Below, piece by piece: positions 10,921-18,503 of a stretch of DNA of 64,000 nt. Position numbers and translations under genes: made by a program. How positions within the stretch are numbered: position 1 is the first letter of the stretch; every line of letters begins with the position of its first letter. Below the pieces are notes generated by a model, which was not told the DNA's origin, made no database searches, and worked only from the letters and a program-made list of their open reading frames with translations. The DNA lies in NCBI RefSeq assembly GCF_000317105.1, contig NC_019693.1, positions 4,713,227 through 4,777,226 of the forward strand, in the 5' to 3' direction. This DNA comes from Oscillatoria acuminata PCC 6304. Lineage in GTDB: Bacteria > Cyanobacteriota > Cyanobacteriia > Cyanobacteriales > Laspinemataceae.

Positions 10921-11499
10921 ATGATGATTTCAGAAGCGATTGTCTTAAACCTAAAAACGGTTAACTTAAGTGACGACCAATTTTATCAACTCTGCCAAAT
11001 CAATGAAAACTGGCGACTGGAAGAAACCAGCCAAGGAGAATTAATCATCATGCCCCCAGTGGGAGGAATCAGTGGCAATCGAGAAGCGGATTTGAATGCT
11101 GATGTCGTGATTTGGAACCGTCAAACTCAACTGGGAAAAGTATTTAGTTCATCCACAATATTCATCTTACCCGAGGGGGGCAAAAGGTCACCGGATGTGG
11201 CTTGGGTTGAGAATGCTCGCTGGGAATCTCTCACCTTGGAACAACAGGAAAAATTTGTCCCGATATGTCCCGATTTTGTCATAGAACTGAGGTCTCGTAG
11301 CGACTCATTAAAGCAACTTCAAGACAAAATGCACGAATATCTCAACAGTGGGTTAAAATTAGGCTGGTTGATTAATCCCCAAACGCAACAAGTCGAGATT
11401 TATCGCCCCACTCAACCCGTAGAAACGGTCCAACTTCCCACCCGCTTATCCGGAGAAAATGTCTTACCTGGATTCACCTTAGACTTGCCAAAATTCTGA
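10921..11499 (+). CDS. Uma2 family (DUF820) putative endonuclease
   Basis: A 192-residue protein of the Uma2 family, which has a PD-(D/E)XK nuclease fold and is heavily expanded in cyanobacteria. Visible motifs: ETSQGELIIMPPVGG at the N-terminus, SPDVAWV (acidic metal ligand), DFVIELRSRSDSLKQLQDKM (second acidic residue and downstream lysine), and the WLINPQTQQVEIYRP strand. The native substrate is not known. The start is the ATG at 10921, and a second ATG follows directly. The gene is bracketed by ~210-bp direct repeats, suggesting movement or duplication as a unit. Confidence 0.88.
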   Translation: MMISEAIVLNLKTVNLSDDQFYQLCQINENWRLEETSQGELIIMPPVGGISGNREADLNADVVIWNRQTQLGKVFSSSTIFILPEGGKRSPDVAWVENARWESLTLEQQEKFVPICPDFVIELRSRSDSLKQLQDKMHEYLNSGLKLGWLINPQTQQVEIYRPTQPVETVQLPTRLSGENVLPGFTLDLPKF

Positions 11500-11711
11500 G
11501 GTGAGGGGTATTGCTTTTCTTGACTGGGTGCGATATTATATTCATAATTGGATGGTGACTTCAATAATATTTTGGCAAAACCTCCGATTATAATATAAAA
11601 TTTATCAGAGTCAATCCCCCCTGTCAAGCCAATTTTCCTTTTTTTAAAGAAAATTTTGTAAAGTTTTGCAACAATCAGTGAAAATCAGTGAAATCAGTGG
11701 TTAAAAATCCA
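11500..11711 (+). repeat. Direct repeat, copy 2 (right of the Uma2 gene)
   Basis: Second copy of the 10698-10910 block, about 80-85% identical by eye. It starts one base after the Uma2 stop codon. Confidence 0.8.
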
Positions 11712-11728
11712 GAAATCAGTGGTTAATT

Positions 11729-12130
11729 TCACCGACCCCTCACCCCACCGCGAGGAATAATCACATCAGTCGGGTCAAAAGTCGGGCCAATCCCGCGAAC
11801 TTCAGGAGAAATCGGTTCAAGTCCGGCATCGCTTTCCACGCCTCCGCCAATCGTTCCGCCACCCATCGGGTCACTATTGCCATTCAGAGCATCCCGTAAA
11901 AAATTGTCAAATCCGCGCTGTTGAAATCCACGTCTTTCCTCTTCGGAAAAAGTGGGTTGAATTGGGGTGCGGAGTCTGGGGGGACAAGCGGGAACAGGAC
12001 TGGGGCCGGGTCTGGCTTCGACGAGACAGGGTTCAGTTTCTTGGGCGATGACTCTGGATGATGAAATGACACCCCACAGAATCGGGAATACAGCCAAAGC
12101 AATGATTAATTTTGCAGTTTGTACAGACAT
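11729..12130 (-). CDS. Small secreted hypothetical protein
   Basis: A 133-residue protein starting MSVQTAKLIIALAVFPILWG, a clear N-terminal signal or membrane anchor. The rest is Pro/Gly-rich (EARPGPSPVPACPP, GGGTIGGGVES). I chose the ATG at 12130 because it is preceded by AGGAG at good spacing; a longer frame reaching 12280 would overlap the porin. It follows the porin gene by 13 bp and is probably cotranscribed with it. No family recognised; a periplasmic or outer-membrane accessory is an inference from location only. Confidence 0.7.
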   Translation of the reverse strand: MSVQTAKLIIALAVFPILWGVISSSRVIAQETEPCLVEARPGPSPVPACPPRLRTPIQPTFSEEERRGFQQRGFDNFLRDALNGNSDPMGGGTIGGGVESDAGLEPISPEVRGIGPTFDPTDVIIPRGGVRGR

Positions 12131-12143
12131 GGGTAGAAGTCTC

Positions 12144-14135
12144 CTAAAAGCGGAAGGTGGTGCGAATGGTGCCGATAAAAATATCTTCATTATTAGCATT
12201 ATGTTCGGGATTGGTGATGTACATGACGCCTGGGGTAATAGAAATGCGATCGCTGACTCGCCAGCGATAAAAGGTTTCAAAATGGAGGGAGGTATCTGGG
12301 TCTTCCCCTAAAACTAAATCAGTGCCATCCACTAATTTTGGGGGTTGACCGACGAGCAAGGCGAGCAAATCTCCGGGTCTGCCGAAGGGGTCGGAATATC
12401 CCAGGGAAAACAGGTAAGTGGTGGTGGTGGCAGAGGCATCGGAGACGGTGGAGTTGGTGAACATCCAGGCTCCCCATGTACCAAAGGTGAGATTGGGATG
12501 AAAGCGCCATTGTAGGGAACCGCCGATCGCATTAATCTGGGCCGGTTCATCCATAATCCCTGCGGTATCTGCGAGAAAGCTGCCGGTGAAAGTATCCAGG
12601 CGGCCATCTTTGGCGTAGGCATTCACATAGGTTAAACCGGCGATCGCAGTATTAGTGGGTTTGAGGAGCAGTTGTATCCCCGTCGCACTATGGTCAGCGC
12701 CGGTTATCCCACCGCCTTCGGTCAGACTGCTACTATTGCGCGTGCCATAAGCTGCCTGTAATCGGACGCGATCGCTGAGTAACCAATCCACCCCGGCACC
12801 GGCATCTAGACTGCCAATTTTAAAAATCGGACTGGCTTCGGCAAAGCGGGACAGGGCACCTCGACCGGCATCAAAATAGCCGGAGTTAGCCGTCAGAACA
12901 CTACTTAAACTAAAGCCAACCGGACGTAATGTCACCACCGCCCGATCAGTTACAGCAAAGCGATATTCTAACTTATCCAAAACCACGCGATCGCCAAATC
13001 CCCCTTGATAAGATAGCAATGCCATATCCGTATTAAAAGACTCCGGATTGGCAAAACCGCGATCGCCAAAATTGCCCGAAGATAACTCTAGTCGGAGTCG
13101 ATCTCTCCCGGTAAAAGAAGCCACCACCCCGACGCGAGCGAGATAAGAAAACACGAGATTATTCTCTCCCTCTCCCGGTGGTTCTCCTCCAGTCCCTCCA
13201 GTTAAGGCAAAAATTGCTTCTCCCCCGAGCACCGCCGTGGGGGAAAATTGTTGCGACTCTAATTCAGCCGTTCGCAGCTCTAAATTGTCCACCCGACCTT
13301 GTAACGTCGCCAATTCTGCGGCAAATTCTCGTTGCAATTGTTCCAGGACCGTTAAATCCTCTCGGGAAAACCGCTCAAAACTCCCGGTGGTCAAATCCGT
13401 TACCCGTTCCATGCAGGCATTCAACCCCGCAGCAAACTCATAGCGAGTTAAAGCCCGATTTCCCCGAAAAGTCCCATCCGGATAGCCTTGAATACAACCG
13501 TAGCGCTCAACCAAGGATTGAAGGGCTTGAAATGCCCAGTCCGTGGGTTGGACATCGGAGAGTTGGGAGACTGAGGTCGTTTGCGCCATTGGGTCCCCAT
13601 CCGGAAGCCCCTGAGAGAGGGGAAAAAGCGGGTCCGGATTGTCTAAAGTCCCGTTGACAGGAGACGACTGCTCGGATGAGGGGGGATTTGGCTCGTCTTG
13701 AGACAAGAGAACCGGGCTATTATTCCTCAAGGAGTCCGAAACATTCTCCTGTTCCCCAATCCCGGTATCAAAGACCTGTGTTCTCAAGGAGCCTGGGTAG
13801 GCAGGCGTGTGTATAGCCCCCCCGTTAAGGATTCTGCTGGTTACAGGGAGACCTAACCCCCCAACCCCCTTCCCTACGAGGGAAGGGGGAGAATCAAAGC
13901 CCCTCCCCTCGTAGGGGAGGGGTTTGGGGAGAGGTCTCTTTCTTGATTCGGCAACAGAGTCCTGAAGGGTGCGGGTGTTTGCTGGGGCGTTGGGACTTTC
14001 TGTGGGAGGGTGAAACAGTTGCCAATCCTCTGCCTGGGAGGGTTCTCCCTGGAGTATCAAGGCAGGAGAAGCGGTTGCCCTAATGGAGGGCAAGGTGACG
14101 AGAAAGACGACAACACCAGCAATAGCGGTTTTCAT
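12144..14135 (-). CDS. SLH-domain outer-membrane porin (cyanobacterial iron uptake porin/OprB type)
   Basis: A 663-residue protein from the ATG at 14135, which begins a signal peptide (MKTAIAGVVVFLVTLPSIRA); the same frame extends to 14225 without added plausibility. Residues about 195-260 form an SLH domain (SDVQPTDWAFQALQSLVERY, GYPDGTFRG), the peptidoglycan or cell-wall anchor of cyanobacterial porins. A short coiled coil follows (EQLQREFAAELATLQGRVDN), then an OprB-type beta-barrel ending in RTTFRF with a terminal aromatic. The family forms the main solute and iron channels of the cyanobacterial outer membrane. Residues corresponding to 13848-13943 (RPLPKPLPYEGRGFDSPPSL onward) are encoded by an inserted dispersed palindrome that keeps the frame. 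Confidence 0.9.
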   Translation of the reverse strand: MKTAIAGVVVFLVTLPSIRATASPALILQGEPSQAEDWQLFHPPTESPNAPANTRTLQDSVAESRKRPLPKPLPYEGRGFDSPPSLVGKGVGGLGLPVTSRILNGGAIHTPAYPGSLRTQVFDTGIGEQENVSDSLRNNSPVLLSQDEPNPPSSEQSSPVNGTLDNPDPLFPLSQGLPDGDPMAQTTSVSQLSDVQPTDWAFQALQSLVERYGCIQGYPDGTFRGNRALTRYEFAAGLNACMERVTDLTTGSFERFSREDLTVLEQLQREFAAELATLQGRVDNLELRTAELESQQFSPTAVLGGEAIFALTGGTGGEPPGEGENNLVFSYLARVGVVASFTGRDRLRLELSSGNFGDRGFANPESFNTDMALLSYQGGFGDRVVLDKLEYRFAVTDRAVVTLRPVGFSLSSVLTANSGYFDAGRGALSRFAEASPIFKIGSLDAGAGVDWLLSDRVRLQAAYGTRNSSSLTEGGGITGADHSATGIQLLLKPTNTAIAGLTYVNAYAKDGRLDTFTGSFLADTAGIMDEPAQINAIGGSLQWRFHPNLTFGTWGAWMFTNSTVSDASATTTTYLFSLGYSDPFGRPGDLLALLVGQPPKLVDGTDLVLGEDPDTSLHFETFYRWRVSDRISITPGVMYITNPEHNANNEDIFIGTIRTTFRF
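13848..13943 (-). repeat. Dispersed palindromic repeat inserted in frame in the porin gene
   Basis: The block starts GAGACCTAACCCCCCAACCC and ends GGGGAGAGGTCTC. It is the same element that occurs in intergenic DNA at 36301-36514, with half-copies near 50010 and 51355. Here it is about 96 bp (32 codons), so the porin frame is preserved. Confidence 0.8.
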
Positions 14136-14266
14136 GCGAGTCAGATAAAACAAGCTGTGGATAAGGTCTCTGGGATAAAATGCCACATAAAGGGGGGCAA
14201 TGGGGTAGGGTGTTTCCCATCTCATTCTCTAGGAAGCGGTCCTAAAATGGGGAAATTAAGCGGGTC

Positions 14267-15259
14267 TCAATTACAGGGTTCTCCCAGTAAGAGGCTGGAG
14301 CAACCCCCAGAGGGGCCATCCCGCAGGAGCGATCGCAAGAATGTAAAATCTTTATAAATATCTTCAATCGTGTCCGCCTGTTCCATATTGGTCAGACCCT
14401 GGGCGATCGCCTCTGGATCCACCGGAGGTTCCGCAAACGAGAGGGCCAGTTGCTCCCGTTGGACGCGATCGATAAAATGCAGGGTTTGAATCCCACAACT
14501 ATTGTTTTGGCTTAACTCTGGATCGACACAATAGCGGTCTTCCTGAGCGCGTCCCCGTCCGTGAATGCCGACTAACTCGCCATCTTGGTTAAAAACGGGT
14601 CCTCCGCTCATCCCCCGCTTCGTCTCGTTGGTATAGAGCAAGCTGTATCCCCCATCATCCGAGGGAGGATTGGCAATGTCCGTAAGATTTCCCTCTCGGA
14701 ATTCGCGGACTCTGCGGGCGCTATCGTCGTCAGGATTGGGCCAACCGGAGATATAGACAGGTTCCCCGCGATCGATGTGGTCAGATTCCCCCATCACGGC
14801 AATGGGATAGTCCTGACTACTGGTAAAGGTGATGATCGCCAGATCGAGTCCCTGAATCGTCTCGCCGAACTCCCCTAGTTCTTCTCCTAAGGGGATAATA
14901 TTAGTTTGGGTGTCCACATCATCCACCTGATACACTTTACCGTCACTGGTCCTGACCCCATAAACCACTTCTCGGGTTCTGACGACATGGAGTGCGGTTA
15001 AGACGGAGTAAGTATTGCCATCCCGGGCGACAATTACCCCGGATCCAGGATTCCATTCTTGGCGGGCTTCGATGTCTCCTTCTTGTAATCCTTGGGCAAC
15101 AATCACCGTCGTTTGGGAGGCGATCGCATTCACCTGTTCCGGGGCTAAGGAGCGACTCGCCACCAGAGGGAGGGCCAGGGTCACCCGCACCGCCAAGGCG
15201 ATCGCCACTGCTCCGGTTGTGGCGAACAAATAAGTCGGAAATCGACAAAATAATAGCAT
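14267..15259 (-). CDS. Trypsin-like serine protease (S1/HtrA-type catalytic domain), exported
   Basis: A 330-residue protein with an N-terminal hydrophobic segment (FATTGAVAIALAVRVTLALP), so probably periplasmic or membrane-anchored. The catalytic triad is readable: His in SVLTALHVV, Asp in GLDLAIITF, and Ser in KRGMSGGPVF followed by GELVGIHGRG. There is no PDZ domain; the C-terminal 80 residues hold a few cysteines instead. It lies 131 bp upstream of the porin on the same strand and may be cotranscribed with it. Known relatives in cyanobacteria are stand-alone S1 proteases of undefined substrate. Confidence 0.85.
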   Translation of the reverse strand: MLLFCRFPTYLFATTGAVAIALAVRVTLALPLVASRSLAPEQVNAIASQTTVIVAQGLQEGDIEARQEWNPGSGVIVARDGNTYSVLTALHVVRTREVVYGVRTSDGKVYQVDDVDTQTNIIPLGEELGEFGETIQGLDLAIITFTSSQDYPIAVMGESDHIDRGEPVYISGWPNPDDDSARRVREFREGNLTDIANPPSDDGGYSLLYTNETKRGMSGGPVFNQDGELVGIHGRGRAQEDRYCVDPELSQNNSCGIQTLHFIDRVQREQLALSFAEPPVDPEAIAQGLTNMEQADTIEDIYKDFTFLRSLLRDGPSGGCSSLLLGEPCN

Positions 15260-15466
15260 AAAAATGGGTAATATAGAGTTTTGAATCGAGGGATTTGACG
15301 GGATAAATTTTAACCCTTCAAGGGAGTGTTTTCCTGATAAGTTAGACCCCCGCCCGCGAATTTTAATCCGGGTTGACCCCGAAGAATGATAGAGCTTTGG
15401 TGATGGGATCTGCCTAGAGCGTAGATGGCTCCGGTAGCCTTTGATATATTCTCTCTATTTTTCTGA

Positions 15467-15506
15467 ATAAAAAACCTAGAGAAAGTTTCGCCTCTCTCTA
15501 GGTTAT
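15467..15506 (-). terminator. Rho-independent terminator after the COP23 genes
   Basis: On the minus strand AACCTAGAGA pairs with TCTCTAGGTT across a short loop and is followed by six T residues. It would end transcription from the COP23 pair. The rest of the 15260-15663 gap has no visible gene. Confidence 0.75.
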
Positions 15507-15663
15507 TTACAAATAGGTTCTCTCAAGGAGTGGCCAACCAGCGCGATGGTGCGGTGCAAAGCGTCGCGATCGCGCCGCATTCCGCACGAATCGCGGGCTA
15601 TCTTGATAAAGCTCATAAGCTTTCCTCACTTCTTTTCTCCTAGGGGTTCAAACAAAATCTCCA

Positions 15664-16197
15664 CTACCCGGTCAAAATTAGCGTAGGCAGGGGGGAAAAA
15701 TCCTGCAACAAATTCCCCACTACGACTAGATTAATTAAGCTATCCGTCCCGAGCAATCCCGCCAACAATCTAGCGGGTTCGGCGCGGTTATTGCCACTGA
15801 AAGCAAACAAAACATTCTGGCGATTACAGCCGACATCCGTGCCATTTACGGCACAAATCACCATCTCCCCGTTGACTCGTCCGACGGTGAGATATAACCC
15901 ACTCAGGCTGTTGCCATTGTTACGCAACACGGCATTCAGTTGGTTTGACACCTGCTGACAGGTTGCCAGAGATTCATCGGAGGGGCGATCGCCTTGATTT
16001 CTCCAAGAAATCATCGACTCAGAGACAGAGCCATCGGTTCGCACCGCTCGAATCGTATAAAAATTATCCGAGGGCTGACATTCAAAAGACACCACCGAAG
16101 TGGGGGATGATGCCATACTGCTGGGGGATAGGAGTAAACTGCCTGGGGTTGCCAGTAAAAGGGCTGCAACCCATCGGCCCATTTTTTTCAGACTCAT
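15664..16197 (-). CDS. COP23 domain protein (copy 2 of a tandem pair)
   Basis: A 177-residue secreted protein. The start at 16197 gives MSLKKMGRWVAALLLATPGS, a signal peptide, with AGGAAAGAG upstream; the frame stays open to 16302. The mature part has the COP23 pattern: VVSFECQPSDNFYTIRA, SWRNQ, ATCQQVSNQLNAVL, GLYLTVGRVNGEMVICAVNG, GCNRQNVLFAF. The four conserved cysteines probably form disulfides. COP23 is named from a circadian-oscillating membrane protein of Cyanothece; its function is unknown. The gene is a diverged duplicate of the gene upstream. Confidence 0.85.
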   Translation of the reverse strand: MSLKKMGRWVAALLLATPGSLLLSPSSMASSPTSVVSFECQPSDNFYTIRAVRTDGSVSESMISWRNQGDRPSDESLATCQQVSNQLNAVLRNNGNSLSGLYLTVGRVNGEMVICAVNGTDVGCNRQNVLFAFSGNNRAEPARLLAGLLGTDSLINLVVVGNLLQDFSPLPTLILTG

Positions 16198-16313
16198 AAT
16201 TCGGTTCTCTTTCCTGACTGGACCCATCGACTGAAATCTCTTGCTATTCCAGCTCGCCAAGACGAGGGCGATTTCCAGCAAAATGTTTTGTACAAGTTCC
16301 AAAGATAGGAGGA

Positions 16314-16859
16314 TTAGAAGAGTTGATTGACTAGGATTGCTAAATCAACGTAGGGTTGTCCTCCGGACTCTTGAATCGCATTCCCGCTACCCACAACCCC
16401 CGCACTGGCGAGATTTCTTAACATTTGGCTGGGGTTGCGACGGTTGGCATGGTTGAGGGTAAACAGCACATTTCTGGTGTTACAACCGGCTCGGGTGCTG
16501 CTAACGGCACAGAGGACCGCCTCACCATTAACTAATCCAGCGGTCATGTACAGTCCCTGTAAACTCTGGTTATTTTCCTGTAACAAGGTATTGAGACGGC
16601 TGGTGACTTCTGTACAGCGGCGTTCCGGAGTGTATCCGGCACCGCTAAATTCCTCGGTTTTCCAGACGATCATCGGGTCGGAAACCTGTCCATTTTGGCG
16701 AACGGCTAGGGTTACGAACAGTTGATCCTCAGAAATCTGACACTGAAAGGAACTCAGAGGTGCTGCAGACTGGGCTACAGATTTTTGGGCGCTGATCAGA
16801 GGGACAGAGGTGGCTACAACTCCAGCGATCGCGACTTGTAATAGCTGTTTACGATTCAT
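16314..16859 (-). CDS. COP23 domain protein (copy 1 of a tandem pair)
   Basis: A 181-residue protein with a signal peptide (MNRKQLLQVAIAGVVATSVP) and the same cysteine pattern as its neighbour: FQCQISEDQLFVTLAVR, RRCTEVTSRLNTLL, YMTAGLVNGEAVLCAV, GCNTRNVLFTL. A good ribosome site (AGGAGAGG) precedes ATG 16859. About 117 bp separates it from the second copy, so the two are probably one transcript. Function unknown; export to periplasm or outside is inferred from the signal peptide. Confidence 0.87.
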   Translation of the reverse strand: MNRKQLLQVAIAGVVATSVPLISAQKSVAQSAAPLSSFQCQISEDQLFVTLAVRQNGQVSDPMIVWKTEEFSGAGYTPERRCTEVTSRLNTLLQENNQSLQGLYMTAGLVNGEAVLCAVSSTRAGCNTRNVLFTLNHANRRNPSQMLRNLASAGVVGSGNAIQESGGQPYVDLAILVNQLF

Positions 16860-18503
16860 GGGTTCCTCTCCTGTTATAGACTAAATAGAATGACGTTTAA
16901 ATGCTTCAAAATTATCCTGAATTTCACCCCTCAATTTCTCCAGTCTCCCTCAACCCGAGGTTAACTTTTATGAAGCCCCCTCCAAAAATTTGTCCGCGAG
17001 GGAATAATTGCGATCGCCAGAGTGATTGCTCTCTGCGCGAGGAAGGGCTTCTAAACCGTTGGATGTAACCGGGTAACTCTGACTCAGGCGGGTTACGTTT
17101 CGATGACTCGATGACTCTCCAGCCCTCCACAAACGGAAGATCTGGAAATCCACTCACCCCTCAACTCCCCCTCTACCTGCTCGAAGACGGAAAACTTCTG
17201 CAAGGGTTTCGCTTTCTTAAAGTATGAGATTCAAGATCGGCGATCGTCATCCCCTGTAGAGCATCTACAATCGGTGCAATTCCCATTGAGAGCTTATCTC
17301 TAAAGGAGGATGCTATAAACTCATTGATATGATATCAATCCTATTGTTCCCTAGATAACAGGAAAATGTGTGTAAATCTTTAATAAAGCTACTGCTTTAT
17401 GGATTCCATCTAAAAAATTTATATCACCCGACCCGGCAAGGACCAATGAGACAAGAATCAGAAAGAATAAAAAATGGGTAAAGTTTTATCTAAAGAGGGT
17501 AAAACTCTCCGGGAATGTTCCCGGGGTCCGGATTCCCTTAACCCGGATTAGTCGGTTTAGACTTCTGCTTCAAAGAGCGCTCAGGTTTCCGTGAAATTAC
17601 GGAAAAAGATCCTTGATTGCTCATCCGGACGGAGTTCAGAGACCTGTTTTCTAACCGCTGATCCCATACCCTAGGGCATCAATTTATCGGTTCAATCCAG
17701 AGGACCCGAAACCGGATTTCGGGTATTATTTTGTGGGGAATGGGTAGAAACTGGGTAAAGAAACCGGGTTTCTAACCTTTACGCTCCTGATGCCCTCGCT
17801 CATCCGGATCGTAAAAAGTTGTAGGAACCAGCAACCCAGTTTTTAAACCCACTTTTGGGCTTTCATCCATCAGTTTTATCCGCCAACTGGGTTCCGAAAT
17901 TTTACGGATAGCCTAGATCAATAGTTCGGTTTCCCGGATCAGATTTCTTTCTAACTCTAGGGAAAACTTTTGGAGTTTGACGGTGCTACACCAAATATAG
18001 AACCCCTTAGATGGGGGCAGAAACGGGACCTATCACAAGTTTAAATTATTCGGGTCCGTGCTTTTCATCAAATTGTTCTTACAAATTCTGGGGCTTTTTT
18101 GGCCCTCCGCAATTATCCCACGGATTGATCCGCAATCGTCTAACATCAAATCTCAATGTAGAGGCGAGAACGCGAATCGCCTCTACATTGTGGGTTTACC
18201 TTCCCAAAAGCGTAAGTCCTGGAGGTAATATAGAGGGTTGCAAGCAAAAGCCCATAGCTTTCGTCTATGTCCATCCTGTGGAGAAAGGAGTAGCGTTAGC
18301 TATGGGCGAGCGCCGACTGGAACACCCTTTTTATTTGTTCTTTTCACCCAATCTCTGGTATTTTTGTATTATATGAACCCATTTCACATCAACGAGACCT
18401 GATCCCTGGGATAATCCCGTTTAGAATTAACCTTCAGATTCGTGATGTTGATCATCCAATGGAAACAGCCCACTCAACCCCTTGAGCGCATCCCATCATT
18501 CCA
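16860..18503. other. Gene-poor region, 1.6 kb
   Basis: No convincing protein gene on either strand, and no tRNA or known RNA could be recognised. It holds a near-perfect palindrome (ATTGATATGATATCAAT, 17323-17339), several GGATT/CCGGATT-rich imperfect hairpins (17520-17780), and the dispersed hairpin at 18152-18191. At 18254-18304 CCCATAGCT pairs with AGCTATGGG. Confidence 0.4.
18152..18191. repeat. Dispersed hairpin, ATGTAGAGGCG family, copy 1
   Basis: CAATGTAGAGGCGAGAACGC followed by GAATCGCCTCTACATTG. Related hairpins occur at 24075-24112 and 55740-55777 with stems of about 14-16 bp and variable loops. Confidence 0.7.

Noticed and set aside
16924-17157. Two overlapping reverse frames of 61-77 codons after COP23 gene 1
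   Set aside because: No ribosome site and no conserved-looking sequence; both frames are equally open, suggesting chance.
17670-17700. tRNA-like T-arm (CGGTTCAATCC) in the gene-free region
   Set aside because: Flanking bases do not form the T stem, acceptor or anticodon arms.
18011-18376. A 121-codon forward frame
   Set aside because: It runs through a dispersed hairpin and a short inverted repeat, has unusual composition and no recognisable domain.
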